The position numbers and the translations under genes were made by a program. From the NCBI RefSeq assembly GCF_001807485.1, contig NZ_KV789168.1, forward strand, positions 1 to 64,000: a stretch of 64,000 bases of DNA, in the 5' to 3' direction. How positions within the stretch are numbered: the stretch's first letter is position 1; every line of letters starts with the position of its first letter. Below the pieces are notes generated by a model that did no database searches, was not told the DNA's origin, and worked only from the letters and a program-made list of their open reading frames with translations. Of this stretch, positions 28,849-37,501 are shown piece by piece. Origin of the DNA: Corynebacterium sp. HMSC08A12. GTDB taxonomy: Bacteria > Actinomycetota > Actinomycetes > Mycobacteriales > Mycobacteriaceae.

Positions 28849-29451
28849 CTAAATCCACCCATTCGTCTTCGCTAGGTGCGCCGCCTCGTAGCGATTCCCC
28901 GCGCCCGTCTTTGTCATGATGCTGGAGATGTGGTTACGCACAGTCCCAGGAGATAGATGCAACGCCTTGGCGATGGAAGGGGAGCTCTTGCCCTCGAAAA
29001 GCTGCTGGCACACCTCGGTTTCCCTCTCGCTAAGGGGATTATCGGGCGTCAATAGACTTTCCTGAGCGAGCGTCGGGTCGATAACGCGCAGCCCGGCATG
29101 GACCCGCCGGATCGCATCGGCGAGCTCCTCGGGAGGCGTGTCCTTAACGATGAACCCGTCTACGCCCACTTCCATCGCACGTTTGACGTACCCGGCCTTG
29201 TCGAATGTCGTCACGATCAGGCAGCGGCACCGATTATTGGCTAGCTCCTTCGCGGCATCGATGCCGTTTAGCCCCGGCATCTCGATGTCCAGCAGAGCCA
29301 CGTCGATGGGCTGCTCCTGCGCCAGTGCCACGGCCTCGGTCCCGGTCGCGCACTCGGCAACGACTTCGATGTCCGGCTCCGCGTTGAGCAGCGCGATCAG
29401 TGCCCCGCGCACCAGCGATTGATCCTCGGCGAGTAGTACTCGAATGGTCAT
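28849..29451 (-). CDS. NarL/LuxR-family response regulator
   Basis: Protein of 200 residues. Receiver domain with acidic pocket AEDQSL (E9, D10) and phospho-acceptor D55 in ALLDIEMPG, T and K sites in VTTFDKAGY. The C-terminal LuxR helix-turn-helix has LSERETEVCQQLFEGKSS and ALHLSPGTVRNHISSI. ATG overlaps the kinase stop as ATGA, so kinase and regulator are translationally coupled. It probably controls the ABC exporter upstream in the same operon. Confidence 0.93.
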   Translation of the reverse strand: MTIRVLLAEDQSLVRGALIALLNAEPDIEVVAECATGTEAVALAQEQPIDVALLDIEMPGLNGIDAAKELANNRCRCLIVTTFDKAGYVKRAMEVGVDGFIVKDTPPEELADAIRRVHAGLRVIDPTLAQESLLTPDNPLSERETEVCQQLFEGKSSPSIAKALHLSPGTVRNHISSIMTKTGAGNRYEAAHLAKTNGWI

Positions 29452-30575
29452 CGGGTGGCCTCCTTCGCCACTGCGCCGTCGTCGATCAGTTCGCCGTCGC
29501 CTTCCATGGCGATCAACACAGTACTCAGGCCCCGGTCGCGGCGCACGATCAGCTTCCCGCCGGCGTCCTCGACCCTCTCGCGCAGGCCTGCCAGGCCGCC
29601 GCTGCCCTGCGTGGCCTCACCGTTAAACCCGCAGCCGTCGTCGGTGACCTGCAGCTTGTCGGCGGTGACGCTCACCCAGCACGCGCTCGCTCCGGAATGC
29701 CGCACCACGTTCGTCGTTAGCTCGCGCAGGCCCCAGGAAAACACTGTGTCGTGCGCGCCCGGTGCCTTCAGGAGTTCGGGTAGATGCGCGGTGACGCCCT
29801 TAGTTTCCAAAGCCCGGCGCGCCGCCTGCAGCTCGCCGGCGAAGGTGGGTGTGCGCATTCGGGTAACCGTCGAGCGCACCTCCGCCAAGGCTAGGCGGGA
29901 GAGGTCGCTGATTTCCTTGAGCTCCCGTTTGGCCTGCTCGGGGTTGTTGTCCATTGCCCGCCTGGCGACCTCGGACTTCAGGTTGATCACCGTCAGCGAG
30001 TGACCCAGCAGGTCGTGCACGTCCGTGGCGATATCCTCCCGCTGCTGCGCCAGGTCCAGCTCGTGCCGCAGCTTGTGGCGGGATTCTTCATGCTGTGCAT
30101 GGGCTCCCAGAAGTACCAATACAAGGGGGATTCCCAGCAAGATGAAGATCGTCCAGCTGAGGTCGTTCGGCGCCCAGATCCAGACCATGATTACCCCAAC
30201 CGCCCCCGTGGCGAACACGATGGGGAGCGACTGCCTGAAGGCGAGCGTAAACCCAAGTGTTGTTGCCAGGTAAGGGGCGAAGGCGACCGCACCGACTTGA
30301 TACGCAGGCACGCTGGCTAGTGCAATAGCTAATAAGGCACACCACCGAAGCAGCGCCCAATGTAGAGGGTTCCACCCGCGCGGATAGTAGGAAAGCGAGC
30401 CGAAAGTCCAGAAGTAGATCGTGCAAAAGGCCAGAACGCAGACGGCTATCCAGGCTTTGCTAGCGGTACTGAATCCCTCATTAGTGAAGGCCTGGAGCAG
30501 AGTCGGCCCTAGAAATACCAGCCATATCGAGGCTGCCAGTGCATCGTTCAGCCGGAACCCGTCGAAAGAGCGCAT
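29448..30575 (-). CDS. Sensor histidine kinase (HisKA_3 type)
   Basis: Start ATG 30575 overlaps the permease stop (TAATG); this gives 375 residues. Four to five N-terminal transmembrane helices (SIWLVFLGPTLLQAF, WIAVCVLAFCTIYFW and others) form a membrane-embedded sensor with hardly any outside loop, as in DesK. The dimerisation domain holds the phospho-accepting histidine in DVHDLLGHSLTVINLKSEVA, and the HATPase domain has GLRELTTNVVRHSG (N box) and VTDDGCGFNG with GSGGLAGLRERVEDAGG (G boxes). Partner of the downstream regulator. The signal is unknown; kinases of this type next to drug-type ABC exporters usually sense membrane stress. Confidence 0.92.
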   Translation of the reverse strand: MRSFDGFRLNDALAASIWLVFLGPTLLQAFTNEGFSTASKAWIAVCVLAFCTIYFWTFGSLSYYPRGWNPLHWALLRWCALLAIALASVPAYQVGAVAFAPYLATTLGFTLAFRQSLPIVFATGAVGVIMVWIWAPNDLSWTIFILLGIPLVLVLLGAHAQHEESRHKLRHELDLAQQREDIATDVHDLLGHSLTVINLKSEVARRAMDNNPEQAKRELKEISDLSRLALAEVRSTVTRMRTPTFAGELQAARRALETKGVTAHLPELLKAPGAHDTVFSWGLRELTTNVVRHSGASACWVSVTADKLQVTDDGCGFNGEATQGSGGLAGLRERVEDAGGKLIVRRDRGLSTVLIAMEGDGELIDDGAVAKEATR

Positions 30576-31336
30576 TAGCTGCGTTCCTTGTCGCGCTTGC
30601 CCATCAGCAGGCAGAAGCCTACGAAGATCGCCGTCCATACCGCGATGCTAACCCAGGCGTACCACATCGGGTCGTACATAAACCCATCATCAAGCAGTTG
30701 CGCGCCTTCGGCCAGCGGCCAGCGAACCAGCATCATCGCGCCGTACATCGGGGTGAAACGACCGATGTCCAACAGCGATCCGCTGAGTGGCATGAAGATG
30801 TTGCCCGCGAAGGCCAGGATCACGATGGAGGCAGTGGCGATGGCCACCGTGTTCTCTTTCGGAACCACCAACGTCCACGCCAGGCCGTAGAAACCGAATG
30901 GGATGGCACACAGCACGCACGCAACGAAGCTCAAAGCCCACTGGTCGGGCTGCATCTCGGCATTGGTCAGCCCGCCGACGATGAACACGGCCACGATCGG
31001 CAGCACCGCACGCACGGCGATGCTCAGGCCATTGGCGAAGGCCAGTTGCCACGGCCGGAGTGGAGTAAGGGCCAGCTGCCTGCCCCAACCGCTACGGTTA
31101 TCTGTCATCGACATTCCTGCAGCGCCGACGGCTCCAACCACTCCGGCGTAGAAAGCCATGCCTAGCATGACGAATGCGGAGACGTTACCGCCGTTCATTT
31201 CCTGATCGCCGTATTCCTGCATTGCGCCGAAAAGCAGGTAGAAGAAGATTGGCAGACCGACGCTGAAGAACAAGGTGGTCATGTCCCGGCGCAGGCGTAG
31301 CAGCTCGTGGCCGGCGAATTTTAGGGTGGTGCTCAT
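30575..31336 (-). CDS. ABC-2 type exporter permease
   Basis: Protein of 253 residues with six predicted membrane helices: MTTLFFSVGLPIFFYLLFGA, FVMLGMAFYAGVVGAVGAAG, AVRAVLPIVAVFIVGGL, LSFVACVLCAIPFGFYGLAW and others. The ABC-2 family layout is clear. It starts 4 nt after the ATPase stop and overlaps the kinase start. With the ATPase it makes a homodimer-type exporter, substrate unknown (drug or lipid). Confidence 0.9.
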   Translation of the reverse strand: MSTTLKFAGHELLRLRRDMTTLFFSVGLPIFFYLLFGAMQEYGDQEMNGGNVSAFVMLGMAFYAGVVGAVGAAGMSMTDNRSGWGRQLALTPLRPWQLAFANGLSIAVRAVLPIVAVFIVGGLTNAEMQPDQWALSFVACVLCAIPFGFYGLAWTLVVPKENTVAIATASIVILAFAGNIFMPLSGSLLDIGRFTPMYGAMMLVRWPLAEGAQLLDDGFMYDPMWYAWVSIAVWTAIFVGFCLLMGKRDKERS

Positions 31337-31340
31337 TGTT

Positions 31341-32258
31341 CTAGGCCTCCTGGTTGTCGTTCGTCAGCGCGAGGAAAGTGTCCTCTAGGCTGTGGCTAGT
31401 GATGTCGAGATCGCGGGCGTCAGTTTCCGTCAACAGGTACCGGGCAAGCGCGTCAGAGTCGTTGGTCGTCATCCGCAGGCGACGGCCGTTTACTTCGCTC
31501 TTTATGACGCCCCTAAGGCCCGACAGCTCGGGGAATCCGCCCGGGAATTCGGCGCTGACCACGCGGTTGGAGCTAAGGTTTCGCAGCTCGTCGGTGGTGC
31601 CATCGGCGATGATCTCGCCTTCGTGCATAAGCACAATGCGCTGGGCGAAGTTGTCCGCTTCCTCTAAGTAGTGGGTGGCAAAGATGATCGTGCGCCCCAG
31701 CTGGGCCTGGTGCTTCATGGAGACCCAGAAGCGGTGGCGTGCGCCGGCGTCCATACCAGCGGTCGGCTCATCGAGGATGAGGATGTCCGGGTTGCCGAGG
31801 ATGGCCAGGGCGAAGCGGAGGCGCTGCTGCTCGCCGCCAGAGCACTTGCCTACGCGCCGCTTGTAGATGGGTTCCAGGTTTGCCTGCTCGATAACCTCGT
31901 CGAGCGGTAGGTGCTCCGGGAAGGCAGCGGCGATCATCTCCACCGTGTCCTTCACAGTCAACTCGTGGAGCAGGCCTCCGGTCTGCATCAGTGCGCTGAT
32001 GTTCTGGTTGTACACCGCCTGCTTGGGGGTTTGGCCCATAACTTTCACTGTGCCGGCGGTCGGGGAAGTGAGCCCTAGGATCAGGTCCACGAGGGTGGTC
32101 TTGCCCGCGCCGTTGGTGCCGAGCAGTGCGACGATCTCGCCCGGGCGAACGCTGAGGCTAACGTCTTTCAGCGCATGCACCGGTTGGTTGGATCGTGGCT
32201 TGAAGGTCTTGCTGATTCCTCTTACTTCTATGGCCTGTGCCAGTTTTGTTGTACTCAT
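31341..32258 (-). CDS. ABC transporter ATP-binding protein
   Basis: Start set at ATG 32258 (MSTTKLAQAIEVRGISKTF), 305 residues; an upstream in-frame ATG at 32342 adds an unlikely basic leader. Walker A LLGTNGAGKTTLVDLILG, Q-loop ISALMQTGGLLHE, signature CSGGEQQRLRFALA, Walker B ILILDEPTAGMD and switch ATHYLEE are all in place. The C-terminal domain after residue 220 is the DUF4162-like tail of drug exporters. First gene of a four-gene operon (ATPase, permease, kinase, regulator). No Shine-Dalgarno sequence precedes it, so a leaderless mRNA is possible. Confidence 0.92.
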   Translation of the reverse strand: MSTTKLAQAIEVRGISKTFKPRSNQPVHALKDVSLSVRPGEIVALLGTNGAGKTTLVDLILGLTSPTAGTVKVMGQTPKQAVYNQNISALMQTGGLLHELTVKDTVEMIAAAFPEHLPLDEVIEQANLEPIYKRRVGKCSGGEQQRLRFALAILGNPDILILDEPTAGMDAGARHRFWVSMKHQAQLGRTIIFATHYLEEADNFAQRIVLMHEGEIIADGTTDELRNLSSNRVVSAEFPGGFPELSGLRGVIKSEVNGRRLRMTTNDSDALARYLLTETDARDLDITSHSLEDTFLALTNDNQEA

Positions 32259-32404
32259 GGTTTTTACGCTATTTCGCCGAAGTAGGGACCGCGCATACCG
32301 TTCATCACGAATTGCACCGTGACGTTTGTCATGGGCTGTCATAAGCTCTGCAAAATTTTTTTCCTTGCTTGGTCGTGGTAACCAAAAAGCAACGATTTGC
32401 GTTT

Positions 32405-32417
32405 TAAAGTAAACGAG
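32405..32417 (+). promoter_or_regulatory. -10 element of a likely leaderless promoter
   Basis: TAAAGT at 32405-32410 is followed by 7 nt and the ATG at 32418. There is no Shine-Dalgarno sequence. A transcript starting on the A of the ATG would be leaderless, which is common in actinobacteria. No convincing -35 is seen. Confidence 0.45.
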
Positions 32418-33731
32418 ATGAGTGTTATAGCTTCCACCAGTTCGCGCGGCACCTCCAAGAGGCTGCCGGGCGCTTTTGGTGCGTTCGTGGCTTTCGCTCT
32501 TCTCGCTGCGTATGCGGTGTACCGGCTTACTTTGCCAGAGGTTCGTGCTTACTGGTTCACGAACCTCTTTAAGTGGCCGACGGATTTCAAGGTCTATTAC
32601 AACGCGGCGGTGGCACTGAACAGTGGCCAGGAGCTGTATTCTCAGCCTTTCGTCGGGGGCCTTCCATTTACGTATCCGCCCTTTTCTGGCGTGATTTTTA
32701 GGTTGCTGCCGCTTGCATCGTTTGAGGTTGCGGCAAGTATCTGGCTAGGCCTCACCGCGTTGGTGCTGTTTGCGGTGATCGTAGGGGTCTTCCGGGAGCG
32801 CGGTTATGCCTGGTCCCCGGGGCTAATCCTCGTTTCCCTGGCGGCGCTAGTCGCTTCCATCCACCTGGCCCCGATTTTCGGCACCTTCTTCTGGGGCCAG
32901 ATCAACATCTTCCTCATGGGTCTAATTGCCCTGGATTTCCTGCGCAGGCGCACCGGCAACAAGGGCGGCGGCATCTTCAGCGGCCTGGCCGCCGGCATTA
33001 AACTCACCCCGGTCTTCTTCTCCCTGCCGCTGTTGCTGGGCAGGCGCTGGCGCGCCATGGTTTACATGACCCTCACGATCCTCGCGACCATCGTCATCGG
33101 CCTCCTTTTCGTCCCGGACGCCAAGTCTTTCTGGCAGACCAAAATCTTCGAAACGCAGCGCATCGGCGGCGAGGACAACCCGGGCGCGCAGTCCCTCGGC
33201 GCCGTCTTCCACCGCCTGGGTTACGACAGCACGGTACTGTGGCTCGCCTGCGTGGTCGTCATCTTGGCGCTGTACAGCATCGTGGTCCTGGGCTGCTATC
33301 GCTGCGGTAACTACTCGATGATCATGGCCCTCGGCGGGGTTGTTGCCTGCATCATCTCGCCGTTTAGCTGGTATCACCACTGGGTGTTCTTGGTGCCGCT
33401 CTTTGTCGTTTTTCTGGACGCCGGGTTCCAGCTCGTACGGGCGGTCTCAGACAAGGTGAAGGGCGCGCCGGGCTGGGTTCTCGAACAGCTGCTGAGCTTT
33501 GCCGTAGTGGCGGCCCTGACAGTTGTGTTCCTGCCTTTCGTCAGCAACGCAACGTCCCGCAGGTTCGGCTTCTTCGGCCAGGGCGTGGCTCACGATAACC
33601 CGCTGTGGCAGGGCGCCTTCACCTTCCTGGGCGTGGCCTTCGTCGTGGTGGCCGCAGCGTACTATACGGTCCGGTATTTCACGGACCGGCGCACTACTGG
33701 AACCGAGCGCGACGCTGCTGATTCTGTGTAA
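32418..33731 (+). CDS. GT87-family polyprenyl-phosphate-mannose mannosyltransferase
   Basis: Protein of 437 residues from ATG 32418 (a TTG at 32397 is the alternative), with ten or more membrane helices. The GT-C signature is the aspartate in PTDFKVYYNAAVALNSGQ followed by LPFTYPPFSGVIFRLLPL. Further family segments are FFWGQINIFLMGLIALDF and GIKLTPVFFSLPLLLGRRW, and SPFSWYHHWVFLVPLFVV near the end. In Corynebacterineae such enzymes add alpha-mannose or arabinose residues to lipomannan/lipoarabinomannan on the outer membrane face; which linkage is made here cannot be told. It runs 38 nt into the antiporter gene on the other strand. Confidence 0.88.
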   Translation: MSVIASTSSRGTSKRLPGAFGAFVAFALLAAYAVYRLTLPEVRAYWFTNLFKWPTDFKVYYNAAVALNSGQELYSQPFVGGLPFTYPPFSGVIFRLLPLASFEVAASIWLGLTALVLFAVIVGVFRERGYAWSPGLILVSLAALVASIHLAPIFGTFFWGQINIFLMGLIALDFLRRRTGNKGGGIFSGLAAGIKLTPVFFSLPLLLGRRWRAMVYMTLTILATIVIGLLFVPDAKSFWQTKIFETQRIGGEDNPGAQSLGAVFHRLGYDSTVLWLACVVVILALYSIVVLGCYRCGNYSMIMALGGVVACIISPFSWYHHWVFLVPLFVVFLDAGFQLVRAVSDKVKGAPGWVLEQLLSFAVVAALTVVFLPFVSNATSRRFGFFGQGVAHDNPLWQGAFTFLGVAFVVVAAAYYTVRYFTDRRTTGTERDAADSV

Positions 33732-35292
33732 AGGTGCGCTCGGCGAGGGATTCACCGGCACCGTCTTGCAGGTGGACAACAACATTGATCCCAAGTTCTT
33801 CGAGTTCCTCGACATCCTCGCGGTACATGGCCACTGAACTGATGGTGCATTCCTCCGGGTTGATGTTGGAGGCAAAAATCTCCTTTACTGCGTCTACGTT
33901 GGCGTGCTGGGCGGGCATGGCAAGCATGATCATCTCGATTTGGTGACTGTCCTTTACTCGCTCCCAGAAGTCGATATCTGTGGCGTCGCCCTCCACAACG
34001 TTGTAACCGCGCTCCTGCAGGTGGCGCACTCGGGCGGGGTCGTGCTCCACGCCCAAGACCTTCGCACCGTAGACCTCGGTGAGTTCGTTGTAGCAAGACA
34101 CCCCCAGGCGGCCCACGCCGAGAACCAGGGCGTGGGCATCGCCGAGGTCGATGGGGCGATCCTCCGGGTGGATCTTGTGCGGCGGGCGCGTCGGAAGGCG
34201 CTTGGCCAGGCGCGTTGCCCGCGAGACACTCTGCGGGTTGAGGATCGCCGAGATGACGAAGCTGAGGGATACCGCGAGGACGAGAGAAAGCAGCCAGCGC
34301 TGGTTGAGCCAACCGTCACTTACTCCGAGAGCAGCGATAATGAGTGCGAACTCCGAGTAGTTCGCCAACAATAGTGAAGCGAGAACGGAGGTGCGATTGC
34401 GCAGCCCGAGTCCCCACAAGATCGCCCAGTAGGCGATGCCTTGGACGGGCAGCAGAATGAGCAACAGGGCAGCGTCGGCGAGGTTCTGCAGGTCTGGTAG
34501 ACCCAGGAAGCCGATGTTGACGAAGAAGCCAACCAGTAGCAGCTCCTTGAGGGTGAACAGGGAATGGCTGAGTTGTTCTGCGCCGGGGGAGCGGGAGAGA
34601 ACAATGCCCATGATGAGGGCTCCGAGGCTGCCGGAGAGCCCCACCCACTCGAAGAGCGCGTAACCCGGCAGCAGGGCCATAACGATGCCGAACAGGGCAC
34701 CGAGTTCACCGTGGCCGAGCTTGTACCAGCGGCGGGTGGTCAATGCCAGCAGCGGGACGATGGCGACCAGCAACAGAGAAGCCAGGCGTGGCGGTTCGCC
34801 CCGAAGGATGCTCATGAACGCGACGGCCAGAATGTCCTGCATGATCAGTACGCCGATGCAGATATTGCCGTAGAGGGCTTGCTCGTCGCCGCGGTCCTGC
34901 AGAATCTTGATGACGACGATGGTGCTGGAGAAGCTCAAGACCAGCGCGATGTTTACAGCCACGGAGAAATCGGTGGGGCCGAAGGCGCCAAGCGCGCCGA
35001 GGGCGGTGATGAAGCCCGCGCCAATCAGCGTCATCACAAGAACATGGGCACTAGCGGTTAGCCAGACTGCCTTATCCATCAACGCTCGAAGATCCAGGCG
35101 CAGGCCGATGGCGAAGAGCATGAGGGTCACACCGATATCGGCGAAAAGGTCCAGGGAATCAACGTGTTCCACGCCAGCCGCGTGGAGTGCGAAGCCGGCG
35201 GCGAGGAAGCCAATGAGGGGTGGGAGCCGCACGGCCCAAGCAAGGAGGCCGCATACGAAGACCACACCGAGGTAAATCAGCAAGAGTTCCAT
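33694..35292 (-). CDS. CPA2-family cation:proton antiporter with TrkA-N domain
   Basis: Protein of 532 residues. About twelve membrane helices (residues 1-380; starts MELLLIYLGVVFVCGLLAWA; FADIGVTLMLFAIGLRLD is the family core) are followed by a cytosolic Rossmann TrkA-N domain with HALVLGVGRLGVSCYN and VLGVEHDPARVRHLQERGYN. This is the KefB/KefC-like or Ybal-like layout; likely K+ or Na+ exchange for H+. The C-terminal 38 nt overlap the GT87 gene antiparallel. No Shine-Dalgarno sequence is obvious at ATG 35292. Confidence 0.9.
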   Translation of the reverse strand: MELLLIYLGVVFVCGLLAWAVRLPPLIGFLAAGFALHAAGVEHVDSLDLFADIGVTLMLFAIGLRLDLRALMDKAVWLTASAHVLVMTLIGAGFITALGALGAFGPTDFSVAVNIALVLSFSSTIVVIKILQDRGDEQALYGNICIGVLIMQDILAVAFMSILRGEPPRLASLLLVAIVPLLALTTRRWYKLGHGELGALFGIVMALLPGYALFEWVGLSGSLGALIMGIVLSRSPGAEQLSHSLFTLKELLLVGFFVNIGFLGLPDLQNLADAALLLILLPVQGIAYWAILWGLGLRNRTSVLASLLLANYSEFALIIAALGVSDGWLNQRWLLSLVLAVSLSFVISAILNPQSVSRATRLAKRLPTRPPHKIHPEDRPIDLGDAHALVLGVGRLGVSCYNELTEVYGAKVLGVEHDPARVRHLQERGYNVVEGDATDIDFWERVKDSHQIEMIMLAMPAQHANVDAVKEIFASNINPEECTISSVAMYREDVEELEELGINVVVHLQDGAGESLAERTFTQNQQRRARFQ

Positions 35293-35415
35293 GGATTGTA
35301 GTCTGCCTCACAGGGGCTGGTAACTCGCCAATGGAGGCGATTTCTACCCCCCCAGTGGGGCAGATAGTATTGAAGGCACACGACCTGCGGCGGTTTTCAG
35401 GACAGGAGGTGCGCT

Positions 35416-35562
35416 GTGAAGCCGATTAGCTATACCGAGTATGAATCACTGCGGGAAACTGCCTACCTTTTGCGTTCTCCCGAGAACGCTTGCCGCCTCC
35501 TCGGTTCCATCGAGAACCTGGAGCGGGGGCGCGGCGCTCACCACGACCTCATTGAGGACTAA
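35416..35562 (+). pseudogene. yefM: YefM-type antitoxin with internal deletion
   Basis: GTG 35416 has a perfect AGGAGGT at 35404-35410. The 48-residue product begins MKPISYT, the usual start of YefM/Phd antitoxins, then jumps to EYESLRETAYLLRSPENA and a RLLGSIENLERG tail, the usual C-terminal half. About 35-40 residues, most of the DNA-binding Phd fold, are missing without breaking the frame. The toxin-binding tail remains. The stop overlaps the toxin remnant ATG (TAATG), the normal YefM/YoeB arrangement. Expression is plausible; DNA binding is not. Deletion size is judged from family memory, not an alignment. Confidence 0.7.
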
Positions 35563-35647
35563 TGATTCTCGTTTGAGATGAGTCTGCCTTGGGGGGGACT
35601 ATTTGTGGTGGCAGACGGCGGATCGCCGCTACCACTACGGGAGCTGA
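35562..35647 (+). pseudogene. yoeB: YoeB toxin remnant (nonsense, frameshift, truncated)
   Basis: From ATG 35562 the frame reads MILV, then TGA at 35574 where YoeB has tryptophan, then DESA. After a run of seven G (about 35591-35597) the reading frame shifts and continues GDYLWWQTADRR, the typical N-terminus of YoeB mRNA interferase. The match ends near 35632 and a stop follows at 35645. So a premature stop, a frameshift and loss of the C-terminal catalytic part are all visible. The toxin is dead. Confidence 0.75.
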
Positions 35648-35648
35648 C

Positions 35649-36236
35649 TTAGAACGGGTAGTCCGTGGCGTCGGGCGTCAAGAAAAGAACGCCAACTACT
35701 GTGCCCTCTCGGCTGACGGCGATTCGAGACATCAGTTCGCCGGCTTCATGGTTGAGCGTCGAGACGACAACCGAGGTGCCTGTGCTTTTTGTGGAGAGCG
35801 CTTCTGACGCCGGTGCCGCGTTGCGGTCGCCCTTGATGGGAACGATCGTCTGGTCGGTGATCTCCTGGAGCTCGCCGAAGTCGGTCAGGATTGAAGTCCA
35901 CACGTCCACGATGACGGACCAGGGGAGATCCTCACGGACGTGCGGATCGAGCATTTCAACGGTTTCTGCTTCTTCGCCCTTGGAAATGTGGCGAATGAGT
36001 GCGTCGGAAATCTCTGGGAGCTTGTCGGTTGATACTGGGGCCATGGTTTCTCCTGTAAAGGGGTTTCGTACCGCACCGAATCGTTTGAAGGCTGCCTGGC
36101 GGGAAACGTTGAGCGCTTGCCCAATGTCCGCCCATGAATGTCCCGCGTTCCTTGCTTGCGAGACGGCATCCTCCAATTCGTGTTCAGCGAGGCTGACTGC
36201 TTGCAGTGTGTGTCGGATATTTGTCAATGGATCCAT
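35649..36236 (-). CDS. HTH DNA-binding protein with DUF3887-like domain
   Basis: Protein of 195 residues. An N-terminal helix-turn-helix (residues about 28-55: [20 protein letters not shown]) is joined to a C-terminal alpha/beta domain of about 125 residues with an NTF2-like or DUF3887-like look ([37 protein letters not shown]). No membrane segment. Two palindromes of the form GTCAAC-GTTGAC lie 9-48 nt before the ATG, so autoregulation is likely. The target and ligand are unknown. Confidence 0.8.
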   Translation of the reverse strand: MDPLTNIRHTLQAVSLAEHELEDAVSQARNAGHSWADIGQALNVSRQAAFKRFGAVRNPFTGETMAPVSTDKLPEISDALIRHISKGEEAETVEMLDPHVREDLPWSVIVDVWTSILTDFGELQEITDQTIVPIKGDRNAAPASEALSTKSTGTSVVVSTLNHEAGELMSRIAVSREGTVVGVLFLTPDATDYPF

Positions 36237-36244
36237 GGTCGTAA

Positions 36245-36284
36245 GTCAACCATAGGTTGACAGGAGTGTCAACTAGTAGTTGAC
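36245..36284. promoter_or_regulatory. Tandem palindromic operators before the HTH gene
   Basis: GTCAACCATAGGTTGAC (36245-36261; 7-bp arms) and GTCAACTAGTAGTTGAC (36268-36284; perfect 8-bp arms) share the GTCAAC/GTTGAC ends. Centres are 23 bp apart, about two helical turns, on the same DNA face. They lie just before the minus-strand HTH gene (ATG 36236). TTGAC ends could double as -35 boxes. Confidence 0.65.
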
Positions 36285-36558
36285 GCGGTGTGGGGGGGTG
36301 GAAAATGCCTTGTGTCTTGGGGGAGCGCCGTGGAGCAGGTACGCCATGCTCCGTTGAAGATCTGATAGCTAAAGGGAGCAGTCCAACAATGTTAGAGGAA
36401 CTGAGGTTCTCGATACTTCGTTCGAACATGGCAGCACGGTGTCTATCGGGGGTGATGCACTAGAAGGCGAGACAGCACGTGCGTGTCTCGAGAACGATTT
36501 TGGACAGTGCGTTTACCGTAGGGGCACTGAGACTTTCGGCCCAAGGAGGCATGCCCGG

Positions 36559-37194
36559 ATGAGTACAGCGGAACTCAACCAGTCCGCCGTTTGGAACACA
36601 GCAGACAAGTTTCTGCGCTCCATCGTCGAACCTGAAGATTACGGAGACTATATTCTGCCGATGACGGTGCTGCGCCGTCTCGAGTGCATTCTCGCGCCGA
36701 CCAAAGACGAAGTTCTCGACCTGGTATGGGGTCTCCAGGAGGAGGGCTTCAGTGACGAGATGATCGATTGGGAGGTGCAGGCCCGTTTTGGCCTTTCCTT
36801 CTATAACTCTTCTCGCCTGGATCTGACGAGGATCGCCCAGCTCGACGACCACGTGTATGAGGCGCTGATGGATTATGTCGGTGCGTTTTCGGCCTCCGTC
36901 CGCGACGTGTGGGATGCCTTCGATTTCGCGGTGAAGATGAAGACCCTCGACAGCGCCTCGCGCTTGTGGCCGGTGGTTAAGCACTTCGCCACCATCGACA
37001 TGAGCATGGAGGCGCTGCCCGATGCCCAGATGGGTGACCTCTTCGAGCACGTCATGTACAAGGCATTCGACACCAAGGGCAAAGCCGCGGGTGCGTTCTA
37101 CACTCCGCGTGACGCGATCCGGCTCATGGTGGATATTCTTTTCGCTTCCGACGACGTCGGGCTGACCGCGGACGGCGCTTCGCGTACCGTGTAC
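36559..37194 (+). pseudogene. hsdM: Type I restriction methylase HsdM, N-terminal half (gene interrupted)
   Basis: ATG 36559 has AAGGAGG at 36543-36549. The 212 codons up to 37194 encode the HsdM N-terminal domain (WNTADKFLRSIVEPEDYGDY, LPMTVLRRLECILAPTK, then DAQMGDLFEHVMYKAFDTKG and AAGAFYTPRDAIRLMVDILF). The frame then runs past the break as foreign codons (ETFIARGIQTRANCDLAA) to a stop at 37251. The rest of the gene resumes at 43323. SAM motif I, which should come next, is on the other side of the insert, so this piece alone cannot methylate. Confidence 0.88.
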
Positions 37195-37501
37195 GAAACT
37201 TTCATAGCACGAGGGATACAAACGCGCGCGAACTGCGATTTAGCTGCCTGACTGGTTCAACTAGCGAGGAGGCTATTCACGTGCTGTTGTCATTGCCCTC
37301 TCATGGGGACGGCTTCGATCTTGCCCGCCAGAATAGCGAGCCAGACAAAACACAAAACGGAAAAGGCTCTCCAGGGGTAACCGCCCATGACAATCGCTCG
37401 AGAAATCTTGCGCTTTAAGGGCAGCCACCTAATCTCTGAGCGGTTATATTCTTGTAAACACAAGTACGGCAAACCGTTTTCATCACAAGGGAAGCTCTAT
37501 C
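37195..37501. other. Left end of the hsdM insert, no gene seen
   Basis: About 300 nt after the hsdM break. I see no gene with codon pattern or family match, no transposase end and no target-site duplication. A TATATT hexamer at 37445-37450 and AAGGGA at 37487-37492 belong to the small peptide gene that follows. Confidence 0.5.

Noticed and set aside
36439..36558. Upstream in-frame extension of hsdM (40 residues)
   Set aside because: The strong AAGGAGG at 36543-36549 fits ATG 36559, and the extension has no HsdM similarity.
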